This document shows, piece after piece, positions 8,968 to 16,057 of a stretch of 64,000 nt of DNA; positions within the stretch are counted from its first letter, which is position 1, and each line of letters starts with the position of its first letter. The position numbers and the translations under genes were made by a program. This DNA comes from Porticoccaceae bacterium (GTDB lineage: Bacteria > Pseudomonadota > Gammaproteobacteria > Pseudomonadales > Porticoccaceae). The notes beneath the pieces were generated by a model. It worked only from the letters and a program-made list of their open reading frames with translations, did no database searches and was not told the origin of the DNA. The DNA lies in the NCBI GenBank assembly GCA_024644595.1, contig JAHEHL010000005.1, positions 62,001 to 126,000 of the forward strand, read 5' to 3'.

Positions 8968-10278
8968 ATGACAGGTAAAATCGCTAAATACTCTTCGGCC
9001 AAACTGCTCTGCGGTTTGTTGCTGCTGGCTCTGGCCGCCCCAAGCTATAGCGAATTGATTATTCGCGTCACCAAAGGCAATGACCAGCCGACCCGCATCG
9101 CGGTCTCACCCATCGCAATGGCTGGCGTGCAGACAGCCGAAGATATCAGTGCCATAGTCGAGGGCGACCTCAATCGCAGCGGTCTGTTTGAAACTATCGA
9201 GCGGCGCAATATGTTGTCTTTCCCAGGTCGGGCAGCCGATGTCTACTACCGCGACTGGCGCCTGCTGGATGCCGAATACCTGGTGGCAGGCAACCTCAGC
9301 GTGCTACAAAATGGCCGTTACCAGGTTGAATTTAGCCTGCTCAGTGTAACCGCCCAGAAAACGGTTATGACCCACAAAGTCAGTGGCACTATCAATCAGA
9401 TGCGCGACCTAGCGCATTTGATCAGCGACAAAATCTACCAGGAGATCACTGGCATTCGTGGCGCCTTTTCCACTCGGCTGGCCTACGTCACCGCCACCCG
9501 AGTAGGTGACAAATTTACTTACCGCTTAAATGTCTCTGACGCCGACGGCGCTCGCGAAAAGCTGGTTTTGGAATCGCCAGAGCCGATTATGTCGCCGGCC
9601 TGGTCCGCAGATGGCAAAGAGCTTGCCTATGTTTCATTTGAAACTGGTCGTCCGGCGATCTTCAGACAAAATCTGGTTACCGCCCAGCGTCAGCAGCTCA
9701 CCAACTTTACCGGCTTGAATGGCGCGCCAGCCTGGTCTCCGGATGGCAAGCAACTAGCTCTGGTGCTGTCGAAAGACGGCAATCCAGAGATTTATCTGCT
9801 CAATTTTGAGAGCGGAAAATTTACCCGGCTAACCCGGCACTTTGCGATCGATACCGAACCGACCTGGATGCCTGATGGCAACCACCTGCTGTTTACCTCA
9901 GATCGCGGTGGCACCCCGCAAATTTACAAGCTCAATGTTGCCACCAAAGCTACCGAGCGGCTAACCTTTAGCGGCAACTACAATGCGCGACCGAGTCTCG
10001 CGCCAGATGGACGCACGCTGGCGATGGTGCACCGTCAGACTGACACCTTCCGGATTGCCTCGTTTGATCTCAAAACCGGTAGAATGATAGAGCTGACCGA
10101 AACCCGTCTCGACGAATCACCCACGGTTGCGCCGAACGGTGCTATGTTGATGTATGCAACTAAACAAGGTGACCGCGGGGTTCTTGCTGCTGTATCATTA
10201 GACGCCGGAATTCGGTATGTTCTGCCATCCAAACGAGGAGATGTCAGAGAGCCAGCCTGGTCACCATTTTTGCGTTAG
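8968..10278 (+). CDS. tolB: Tol-Pal system protein TolB
   Basis: TolB is the periplasmic protein that binds Pal, TolA and outer-membrane proteins. A Sec signal peptide covers about residues 1-28 (Lys-rich start, leucine-rich core, then AAPSYS). An alpha/beta domain reaches residue 165, and a six-bladed beta-propeller follows with repeated blade motifs of the form [28 protein letters not shown] and [13 protein letters not shown]. The 436-residue length is standard. It lies 12 bp after tolA and 80 bp before pal. Confidence 0.97.
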   Translation: MTGKIAKYSSAKLLCGLLLLALAAPSYSELIIRVTKGNDQPTRIAVSPIAMAGVQTAEDISAIVEGDLNRSGLFETIERRNMLSFPGRAADVYYRDWRLLDAEYLVAGNLSVLQNGRYQVEFSLLSVTAQKTVMTHKVSGTINQMRDLAHLISDKIYQEITGIRGAFSTRLAYVTATRVGDKFTYRLNVSDADGAREKLVLESPEPIMSPAWSADGKELAYVSFETGRPAIFRQNLVTAQRQQLTNFTGLNGAPAWSPDGKQLALVLSKDGNPEIYLLNFESGKFTRLTRHFAIDTEPTWMPDGNHLLFTSDRGGTPQIYKLNVATKATERLTFSGNYNARPSLAPDGRTLAMVHRQTDTFRIASFDLKTGRMIELTETRLDESPTVAPNGAMLMYATKQGDRGVLAAVSLDAGIRYVLPSKRGDVREPAWSPFLR

Positions 10279-10358
10279 ATTTTTTTTATAGAAAACTGGT
10301 CTAACATTTTGTTTTAACAGAAGAAAATATTTACCCCCTTGCTTAACAGGAGTTAACA

Positions 10359-10859
10359 ATGAACGTTTCATTTATCAAATCTGGCCTTAGCGCGCTGGTG
10401 TTAGTGGCATTTCTGACTGGTTGTAGCAGCAATCCAGTTGAAGAGCAGCAGCAAACTTCAACTGATATTGAAGATACCTCGGTGCAAACTGGCCAGGTTG
10501 ATACCTCAGCAATCGACCAGTCAAGCGTCGAGACAGTCACGGCAGATACCGTGTTCTATTTCGATTTTGACAAAGCGCTGCTGAAGCCCGAGTCACGCGC
10601 TGCGCTGCTTGAGCACGCTGCAGCATTGCAGAACAACCCGCGCAATGTGCGTCTCGAAGGTCATGCTGATGAGCGCGGCACACGCGAGTACAACATGGCA
10701 CTGGGTGAGCGACGCGCCAATGCGGTTAAAGAGTTTATGGTTCTTCAGGGTGTTTCCCCTGGATTGATCGAAGTGATCAGCTACGGTGAAGAGCGTGCCG
10801 CCGCTTATGGCAGCAACGACGACGCCTGGGCCCTGAACCGCCGGGTTGAACTCAAGTAA
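10359..10859 (+). CDS. pal: Peptidoglycan-associated lipoprotein Pal
   Basis: Pal is an outer-membrane lipoprotein that holds the outer membrane to peptidoglycan and contacts TolA and TolB. The lipobox LTGC places the lipidated Cys at residue 22. A flexible acidic, Gln/Ser/Thr-rich linker covers about 24-60. The OmpA-like domain follows, with the peptidoglycan-binding segment [12 protein letters not shown]. At 166 residues it has the usual size. A strong intrinsic terminator starts 42 bp after the stop, so much transcription of the tol operon probably ends here. Confidence 0.96.
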   Translation: MNVSFIKSGLSALVLVAFLTGCSSNPVEEQQQTSTDIEDTSVQTGQVDTSAIDQSSVETVTADTVFYFDFDKALLKPESRAALLEHAAALQNNPRNVRLEGHADERGTREYNMALGERRANAVKEFMVLQGVSPGLIEVISYGEERAAAYGSNDDAWALNRRVELK

Positions 10860-10900
10860 AATCTGTTTGGCTTGTTAATCGAGCCATACAAATCAACGTG

Positions 10901-10939
10901 CGGCCGGGGTTGTAAGCAACTCTGGCCGTTTGTTTTTTT
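10901..10939 (+). terminator. Rho-independent terminator between pal and cpoB
   Basis: A 12-bp stem (arms 10901-10912 and 10917-10928, with two G-T pairs) closes a TAAG loop and is followed directly by a nine-base stretch with eight T residues. It lies 42 bp downstream of pal and 30 bp upstream of cpoB, so it should end or thin out transcription entering cpoB. Confidence 0.85.
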
Positions 10940-10968
10940 GCCATAACCAGGACCCCCTTGGACTTGCC

Positions 10969-11778
10969 ATGAAATATTCTTCCGTCGCCCCATTTCTGAT
11001 CGCTGCTGCCATCACCCTGCAGCTGGCGTCCGTCAATGTTGCCGCCCAGACAGTGCCTGTGGTTGAGCTGGGTGCCCCGGCAACCGCAGCCGCTCGGCAG
11101 CAGGCTGTGCCGACCTCGCAGAGCGACAATGCAGCGTCAGCGCGCTATGATCAGTCACAGATGTTGCAGGAAGAAGTGCGCCAGCTTCGCGGTCTGGTCG
11201 AAGAACTCCGCTATGAATTGCAGCGCGTCAAACAGCGTCAGATGGACGACTACCTCGATCTCGATCGTCGCCTGAGTGCACAGCAGTCCGGCAGGGCGCC
11301 GGCAGACTTGGCAGTCCATGCAGACACTGACCTCAGCGTTGATAGCAGCGCTCAAAATGACGCTACCGGCACTGTGGACAGCAGCTCAGACGTGGCCATA
11401 AACGCAGAGGAGATTGCCCAGAGCTATGCTCAGGCCTCCAACCTGCTGCTCAAACAGCGCGATATCAATGCCGCAGCGCTTGCCTTCAAACAACACGTTG
11501 TCGATTACCCCAACAGCCCCTATACCGCCAATGCCTATTACTGGCTGGGCGAGATTTACTTGCTGCAAGGTCAAGATGAAATGGCCCGTCAGGCCTTCAC
11601 AACAGTCGTGGAACAGTATCCCACTCACGGTAAAGCGCTCGATGGCACCTTTAAGCTCGGCAAAATTTACTTTCAGCTCGGCGAGATCGATCGCGCCCGT
11701 GAGTTGTTGGAGAAAGCTGCAAAGGGCAATAGTGGGGCGGCCAGCAAAGCGCAGAGTTTCTTGAAGAATAACTTTTAA
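10969..11778 (+). CDS. cpoB: Cell division coordinator CpoB (YbgF), TPR protein
   Basis: CpoB is a periplasmic protein that links outer-membrane constriction by Tol-Pal with peptidoglycan synthesis. From the ATG at 10969 there is a Sec signal peptide (about residues 1-25, ending near VNVAA), a trimerising coiled coil near 60-90, a low-complexity linker, and tetratricopeptide repeats over about 145-265. The 269-residue length is normal. The longer frame from 10930 runs through the terminator and was rejected. As in other gammaproteobacteria it is the last gene of the tol-pal group. The terminator in front suggests read-through or its own promoter. Confidence 0.93.
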   Translation: MKYSSVAPFLIAAAITLQLASVNVAAQTVPVVELGAPATAAARQQAVPTSQSDNAASARYDQSQMLQEEVRQLRGLVEELRYELQRVKQRQMDDYLDLDRRLSAQQSGRAPADLAVHADTDLSVDSSAQNDATGTVDSSSDVAINAEEIAQSYAQASNLLLKQRDINAAALAFKQHVVDYPNSPYTANAYYWLGEIYLLQGQDEMARQAFTTVVEQYPTHGKALDGTFKLGKIYFQLGEIDRARELLEKAAKGNSGAASKAQSFLKNNF

Positions 11779-11837
11779 ACTCAATTATCCCTAATTCCGT
11801 AACAGCCCCTTCACGGGCCAACCAGAAAACTGATTGC

Positions 11838-12488
11838 ATGTCTGACACCGCACTGCGCATTACCGAAATATTCCACTCACTGCAGGGAGAGACCAGCACC
11901 GTTGGCTTGCCCACCGTCTTCGTGCGGCTGACAGGTTGCCCATTGCGCTGCGGCTACTGCGATACCGCCTACGCTTTTGAAGGCGGCAGTAAATGGAGCC
12001 TGCAAGCGATACTCGACCAGGTCGCCGACTTCGGCGCCAGCCATGTCACCGTCACCGGTGGCGAACCCCTGGCTCAGCCGCAATCGATCGAACTGCTGCA
12101 AAAGCTCTGTGATCAAGGTTACATTGTCTCACTCGAAACCAGCGGCGCCATGCCGGTTGAAGATGTTGACAAACGAGTCATTAAAATCCTCGACCTGAAG
12201 ACCCCCGGATCTGGAGAAGTCTCGCGCAATCTCTACAGCAATATTGAATATCTGCAGCCCCATGACGAAGTGAAATTTGTGATCTGCGACCGCCAGGATT
12301 ACGACTGGAGCTGCATGAAAGTCGACGAGCTCGGCCTCCGCCACAAAGCCCGCGAAGTACTGTTCTCACCCAGTCAGGGCGAACTGTCGCCGGCACAGCT
12401 AGCCGAGTGGATTCTCCACGACAAACTCAAAGTACGCATGCAACTGCAGACTCATAAATTTATCTGGGGCGATAAACCAGGGCACTAA
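11838..12488 (+). CDS. queE: 7-carboxy-7-deazaguanine synthase QueE
   Basis: QueE is a radical SAM enzyme that contracts the ring of 6-carboxytetrahydropterin to 7-carboxy-7-deazaguanine in queuosine/preQ0 synthesis. The cluster-binding Cys residues are 34, 38 and 41 (CPLRCGYC). The substrate/SAM region includes SLQGE at residues 14-18 and TVTGGEP. At 216 residues it has the usual length. queC follows 47 bp downstream, which gives two consecutive pathway steps in one transcription unit. I saw no preQ1 riboswitch-like leader. Confidence 0.95.
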   Translation: MSDTALRITEIFHSLQGETSTVGLPTVFVRLTGCPLRCGYCDTAYAFEGGSKWSLQAILDQVADFGASHVTVTGGEPLAQPQSIELLQKLCDQGYIVSLETSGAMPVEDVDKRVIKILDLKTPGSGEVSRNLYSNIEYLQPHDEVKFVICDRQDYDWSCMKVDELGLRHKAREVLFSPSQGELSPAQLAEWILHDKLKVRMQLQTHKFIWGDKPGH

Positions 12489-12535
12489 TGCCTCCCCAGC
12501 AATAAACAGAAATCACACAGGTAACCGTACCGACT

Positions 12536-13216
12536 ATGGCAAAAAAAGCAGTAATCCTCGTCTCCGGCGGACTTGACTCAACCACTGTCGTCGCCATGGC
12601 CAAGCGCCAGGGCTACAAATGCTACACCCTCAGTTTTGACTACGGCCAGCGTCACCGCTCCGAACTCGAAGCCGCCAGCAGAGTATCCGAATCAATGGCA
12701 GTGGTCGAACACAAAGTCGTCAAACTCGACCTCGGCAGCATCGGCGGCTCAGCGCTCACCGATACCAGCATCGATGTTCCCGAAGCAGAGACCAGTGGTA
12801 TTCCCGTCACCTATGTTCCGGCGCGCAACACCGTGTTCCTTTCCATCGCCCTTGGCTGGGCAGAAGTACTCGGCGCCAACGATATATTTCTCGGCGTCAA
12901 TGCTGTCGACTTCTCCGGCTACCCGGACTGCCGCCCGGAATATATAACCGCTTTCGAACGGATGGCCAACCTCGCGACCAGAGCCGCAGTTGAAGGGCAG
13001 CCACTCACAGTGCACGCCCCTCTGATCGATATGTCCAAAGCACAAATTATCCAGGCCGGCATAGAACTCGGCGTCGACTACAGCAAAACCGTTTCATGCT
13101 ATCAGGCTAGCCTGGAAGGCGAAGCCTGCGGCAGATGTGAAAGCTGTAGATTGCGCCGGCAAGGCTTTGAGCAGGCCGGTATTAGCGACCCTACCAGATA
13201 TCAAAATAACGCTTGA
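12536..13216 (+). CDS. queC: 7-cyano-7-deazaguanine synthase QueC
   Basis: QueC converts 7-carboxy-7-deazaguanine to preQ0 with ATP and ammonia. The PP-loop SGGLDSTT is at residues 10-17. A zinc-binding cluster of Cys188, Cys198, Cys201 and Cys204 lies near the C-terminus. The 226-residue length is typical. It follows queE. A tRNA-Lys gene with its own promoter begins 39 bp after the stop, and that promoter overlaps the last codons of queC. Confidence 0.96.
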   Translation: MAKKAVILVSGGLDSTTVVAMAKRQGYKCYTLSFDYGQRHRSELEAASRVSESMAVVEHKVVKLDLGSIGGSALTDTSIDVPEAETSGIPVTYVPARNTVFLSIALGWAEVLGANDIFLGVNAVDFSGYPDCRPEYITAFERMANLATRAAVEGQPLTVHAPLIDMSKAQIIQAGIELGVDYSKTVSCYQASLEGEACGRCESCRLRRQGFEQAGISDPTRYQNNA

Positions 13217-13240
13217 AATTTCACCTCTGGTCAGTATGAT
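13213..13240 (+). promoter_or_regulatory. Sigma-70 promoter of tRNA-Lys
   Basis: A -35 element TTGAAA (13213-13218) and a -10 element TATGAT (13235-13240) are separated by 16 bp. Transcription would start near 13247, just before the mature tRNA at 13256. The -35 overlaps the queC stop. Confidence 0.65.
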
Positions 13241-13255
13241 ACGCACCTCTTCTGA

Positions 13256-13330
13256 GGGCCGTTAGCTCAGCGGTAGAGCAGTTGGCTTTTAACCAATTGG
13301 TCGATGGTTCGAATCCATCACGGCCCACCA
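13256..13330 (+). tRNA. tRNA-Lys (anticodon TTT)
   Basis: The full cloverleaf can be drawn. The acceptor arms GGGCCGT and ACGGCCC are perfectly paired. There is a D-arm with AGCTCAGCGGTAGAGC, an anticodon stem GTTGG/CCAAT with loop CTTTTAA (anticodon TTT at 13288-13290), a T-arm GATGG-TTCGAAT-CCATC, discriminator A and an encoded CCA. The gene is 75 nt long. Its 3' end and terminator recur 170 bp downstream. Confidence 0.97.
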
Positions 13331-13365
13331 AACAATAAAATAGCCACCCTTGAGGTGGCTTTTTT
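13312..13365 (+). repeat. Direct repeat, copy 1: tRNA-Lys 3' end plus terminator
   Basis: This 54-bp segment runs from the T-loop of tRNA-Lys through the CCA end to the terminator T run. It is repeated at 13482-13535, an offset of exactly 170 bp, with two mismatches (13322/13492 and 13339/13509). Copy 1 belongs to the intact gene. Confidence 0.93.
13342..13365 (+). terminator. Terminator of tRNA-Lys
   Basis: A 7-bp stem (AGCCACC / GGTGGCT) with a 5-nt loop is followed by a T run. It begins 11 bp after the CCA end of tRNA-Lys. A second nearly identical copy lies at 13512-13535. Confidence 0.85.
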
Positions 13366-13404
13366 ATTGTTTCATTGGATTGGATTGTGAGAACCATCGT
13401 TCGA

Positions 13405-13474
13405 CAAACTCGGCCTGCGGACGAGTTTGGACGCCGAAGGCGCCCCGAAGGGGTGCAAGCAACCCAAAGGTTGT
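13405..13474. other. Cluster of four short hairpins between the repeat copies
   Basis: Four consecutive inverted repeats fill this 70-bp stretch: an 8-bp stem at 13405-13412/13422-13429, a CGCC-GAA-GGCG hairpin at 13432-13442, a CCCC-GAA-GGGG hairpin at 13443-13453, and a GCAACC-CAAA-GGTTGT hairpin at 13459-13474 (one G-T pair). No credible protein is encoded. The open frame across 13375-13674 has no ribosome site and is low-complexity. It could be a structured RNA, a palindromic repeat element or a remnant. The function is unknown. Confidence 0.55.
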
Positions 13475-13481
13475 TTACATC

Positions 13482-13535
13482 AATCCATCACCGCCCACCA
13501 AACAATAAGATAGCCACCCTTGAGGTGGCTTTTTT
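13482..13535 (+). repeat. Direct repeat, copy 2: orphan tRNA-Lys 3' end plus terminator
   Basis: This copy holds only the 3' quarter of the tRNA (from the T-loop), the CCA and the terminator. No matching 5' part precedes it. The acceptor arm reads ACCGCCC instead of ACGGCCC. A duplicated tRNA 3' end with its terminator is what a partial tandem duplication or a decayed site-specific integration at a tRNA gene would leave. The rest of the gene-free stretch 13541-13683 shows nothing I recognise. Confidence 0.88.
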
Positions 13536-13683
13536 TATTTGTCTCAAGGCTTTGTTGTGGTCATTTCGACTGGGCGCAGCGATTTGGGAGATTTCACTAT
13601 CCACCACCAACAAATCTGGAAATCACCACTACAAATCGCTATTGTCCTACTCACACAATGTAACCAGAACATAAGAGGCTGAT

Positions 13684-14460
13684 ATGCAGGTCCACCAGGT
13701 TTACACCGAGAGCGTGCTGCGCAACTACACCTACCTGATTGAGCTCAATAATGGCAGCGCTATCGTCATCGACCCTTGGGATGCGGAGCTGGTCAATCGG
13801 TTGCTGGAGTCTCTCAAGCTGAGCTTGCACGCTATCATCAACACCCATGAGCACTGGGATCATACACAGGGCAACGAGGCGCTGGTTGCAGAGCATGACT
13901 GTCAGGTCTGGGCGCATGCCAATGGCGAGGGAAAAATTCCCGGTTTAAGTCGCACTCTGCAGGCTGGTGAAATTATTGACCTGGAAGAGGGCGTTCAGCT
14001 GCAAGTGCTCGACACACCGGGCCACACCTATGCCCATCTATGCTTTTTAGTGCTGCAACAGGGCCGGCCAAGTGCGGTGTTTACCGGTGACACGCTGTTT
14101 AATGCCGGCGTTGGCAACTGCCATGGCGGCGACGCCGCAACACTTTATCAAACTATCTCTGAGCAATTTCACAGTCTCAATGATGATGTGCTGGTGTATC
14201 CCGGCCATGACTACCTGGCAAACAATCTGCAATTTACACTCAGCGTAGAGCCTGACAATCGGGCCGCGCAGGAGTGGCTGCCAATGGCCGTAACCGCCGA
14301 CCCTAGCCGGCAACCACTGGTCACATCGATCGGGGATGAGCGCACGTTTAACAGCTTCTTCCGGCTCCACAGCCAAGAAATTCGTCGCGGGCTCAACTGC
14401 CTCGACGCCAGCGACAAAGAAGTGTTTGTTGCCCTCCGCTCGCGACGCGACAACTGGTAA
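13684..14460 (+). CDS. gloB: Hydroxyacylglutathione hydrolase (glyoxalase II)
   Basis: This enzyme hydrolyses S-lactoylglutathione to lactate and glutathione, the second step of methylglyoxal detoxification. The metallo-beta-lactamase motif THEHWDH gives His55, His57, Asp59 and His60 for the binuclear metal site. Later ligands appear in TPGHT (near 112), TGDTLF (near 135) and YPGHDY (near 173). The 258-residue length matches GloB. The ATG follows the tRNA-Lys repeat region by about 150 bp. No partner glyoxalase I is adjacent. Confidence 0.92.
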   Translation: MQVHQVYTESVLRNYTYLIELNNGSAIVIDPWDAELVNRLLESLKLSLHAIINTHEHWDHTQGNEALVAEHDCQVWAHANGEGKIPGLSRTLQAGEIIDLEEGVQLQVLDTPGHTYAHLCFLVLQQGRPSAVFTGDTLFNAGVGNCHGGDAATLYQTISEQFHSLNDDVLVYPGHDYLANNLQFTLSVEPDNRAAQEWLPMAVTADPSRQPLVTSIGDERTFNSFFRLHSQEIRRGLNCLDASDKEVFVALRSRRDNW

Positions 14461-14592
14461 CCCGCCACACCATCCCGGTCAAAATAAGCATTCGCACCGA
14501 CACCCAAAAAAATAATCCCCCCGCAAGGTGGGGAATAAGCGCCCTTGCGAGTCTTATGACATGACAGCTGAACAGGGACTTTTAGATTAACG

Positions 14593-14614
14593 CTGATACC
14601 AGGATCGGTATCAG
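14593..14614. promoter_or_regulatory. Perfect inverted repeat upstream of the sigma-factor gene
   Basis: The 8-bp arms CTGATACC and GGTATCAG flank a 6-bp centre (AGGATC). It ends 23 bp before the GTG start of the sigma-factor gene, where an operator or a leader hairpin covering the translation start region could act. Confidence 0.5.
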
Positions 14615-14637
14615 ACAATGGATGTATAGGTGACAAG

Positions 14638-15318
14638 GTGAGTCATAAACTGCAAAACCTCGAGCTGGAGCTCGCGCCCGGCCCACAGGTCGGTCAGCCA
14701 ACTGGCCAACAGCCCGGTGCGATACAACCCGTAGGGTTAGACGATCGCGACAGGCTCGAGATAGAGGGACTTATTTTGGATATGACAGCCGCAGGTGCCG
14801 GCATTACCAGCGCCGAGATGGCACAACTTTACAAAGATACCTCAGACGAACTACGTCGCCTGTTAGTACGCAAACTCGGTGATGAAGAGGGAGCTGAAGC
14901 CCTGGCCCAAGACGCCTACCTCAAGCTGCTGCGTATCAAACACAACCAGGATGTCGGCGACCTGCGCCGCTACCTGTTTAGCATGGCCGTGCGGCTCGCC
15001 CTCAACGTGCTGCGCAAGCGCAAAATGGATAGCCAATATTACGGCTGCTACGACAAATCCGCGCCACTGCAACGTAAAGACAGTGGTGCTTATCATGTGC
15101 TGCTCGATGAACTGAAACAGGAAACCGTCAAAGAGAGCATCACCCAGCTGCCGGAAAAAACCCGCTACATTTTCCTCTCGCATCAGTTTAACGGCCAGAG
15201 CACAGACCAGATCGCCGAACAGCTCAGCGTCTCACCCGCCGTAATTGAAACCCATATAGACTGCGCCAAAGGGCAAATAGAAAAAGCCCTCAGTGAATTC
15301 GCCCTGGTTCATGCATAA
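14638..15318 (+). CDS. RNA polymerase sigma factor, ECF (FecI-like) type
   Basis: The protein has sigma region 2 at about residues 75-125 (conserved LVRKLGDEEGAEALAQDAYL, then the hydrophobic region 2.4) and region 4 at about 165-222 (QLPEKTRYIFLSHQFNG, then a helix-turn-helix with TDQIAEQLSVS). An N-terminal extension of about 50 residues rich in Gln, Pro and Gly is unusual. The GTG start at 14638 has a weak ribosome site. An internal ATG at 14782 would remove the extension. Its 3' end overlaps a small membrane-protein gene that could encode its partner. FecI/FecR and TonB receptor genes are absent nearby, so the signal it answers is unknown. Confidence 0.8.
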   Translation: MSHKLQNLELELAPGPQVGQPTGQQPGAIQPVGLDDRDRLEIEGLILDMTAAGAGITSAEMAQLYKDTSDELRRLLVRKLGDEEGAEALAQDAYLKLLRIKHNQDVGDLRRYLFSMAVRLALNVLRKRKMDSQYYGCYDKSAPLQRKDSGAYHVLLDELKQETVKESITQLPEKTRYIFLSHQFNGQSTDQIAEQLSVSPAVIETHIDCAKGQIEKALSEFALVHA

Positions 15319-15556
15319 GCAACCGCCCGCGGACACTCTTTACGGCGAACTCGATGACCTCGAGCCCTGGGCTCAGGACGAACTCAAACGCATCGAAAAA
15401 CAGTTTGCCACCCGACGCAGCGCAGAACTCGCGCGCGCCAATCGAGCGTCCAGTGCAGATGAAAGCAGGGGTCTGATCGGATTTCTCTGCGGTCTGTTTT
15501 GCGGCTTGGCACTCTCCGCAGTGATCTTTTTGTTTTGGGCTCCCAGACTGCATTAA
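15311..15556 (+). CDS. Small single-span membrane protein, possible anti-sigma partner
   Basis: This 81-residue protein has a charged N-terminal part (about residues 1-50, rich in Glu, Arg and Ala) and one transmembrane helix near 54-76 (LIGFLCGLFCGLALSAVIFL). The ATG at 15311 overlaps the sigma-factor stop by 8 nt, so translational coupling is likely. A cytoplasmic N-terminus of this size with one span is the minimal layout of membrane anti-sigma factors, but I see no ZAS zinc motif or FecR-like domain. The anti-sigma role is inference from position. It is otherwise of unknown function. Confidence 0.65.
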   Translation: MHKQPPADTLYGELDDLEPWAQDELKRIEKQFATRRSAELARANRASSADESRGLIGFLCGLFCGLALSAVIFLFWAPRLH

Positions 15557-15717
15557 CCGGCCGATTGAGATACTGATATGGGTGAATGGCGCTTAAAGCC
15601 CAGCCCTTTTCTTTATAGTCTTGTCAGAACGCAGTGCGAGGAGGGATCTCAGCTCGCAGTTGCAGCCACTCGGTGCCCTCCCTTACACTGCAACTCTATT
15701 TCGAACAGGACAAAACT

Positions 15718-15954
15718 ATGCAAGCTAGACCAGATCGACGGCGTTTTTTGAAACAGTTTGGACTCGGTGCGGCCGGGGTCACTGCCGGTTCGCTGGCATT
15801 GGCTGGTGCGGAGCAGGTTAAAGAGACCGGGTCGCTGGCAAAGGCGGAGCTCGAGCGCTTGCAGCTGGCTTATGATAAGTTGAATACGCGCACCAAGCTG
15901 TTGACGCGCGGGTTGCTTATTTTGCTGGGACTGGATATGTTTTTATTGATCTAA
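15718..15954 (+). CDS. Small protein with Tat-type signal and C-terminal membrane helix
   Basis: From the ATG at 15718 the 78-residue product has a twin-arginine motif (RRRFLKQF, residues 7-14), a hydrophobic Gly/Ala-rich stretch (15-31), a short charged helix with heptad character (about 33-60) and a C-terminal hydrophobic segment (about 63-78). It is too small to hold a cofactor domain. The frame is open back to 15634, but that part has no signal-like start. I do not recognise the family. It could be a Tat-inserted, tail-anchored small protein, or the Arg motif may be a plain positive-inside signal. Confidence 0.55.
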   Translation: MQARPDRRRFLKQFGLGAAGVTAGSLALAGAEQVKETGSLAKAELERLQLAYDKLNTRTKLLTRGLLILLGLDMFLLI

Positions 15955-16057
15955 TCGCGCGAGTTCGCTGTTTCCTTACAATAATAAATCCGCGTTTGGG
16001 CTCAATCGAAAAACAGTTTGGGCCACAAGCTGCACAATAATAAAGGTTCTCTTTACC

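Noticed and set aside
11779-12535. preQ1 riboswitch before queE or queC
   Set aside because: The gaps of 59 and 47 bp show no C-rich loop pseudoknot pattern, and the genes sit in a tol-pal-type operon context.
13375-13674. Plus-strand open frame of 99 codons across the tRNA repeat and hairpin array
   Set aside because: It has no ribosome site, overlaps the repeated tRNA end and terminator, and its product is low-complexity with no recognisable domain.
14505-14540. C/G-rich hairpin after gloB as a terminator
   Set aside because: The stem has only about five pairs and no T run on the plus strand. The neighbouring A run would suit only a minus-strand transcript, and no gene is there.
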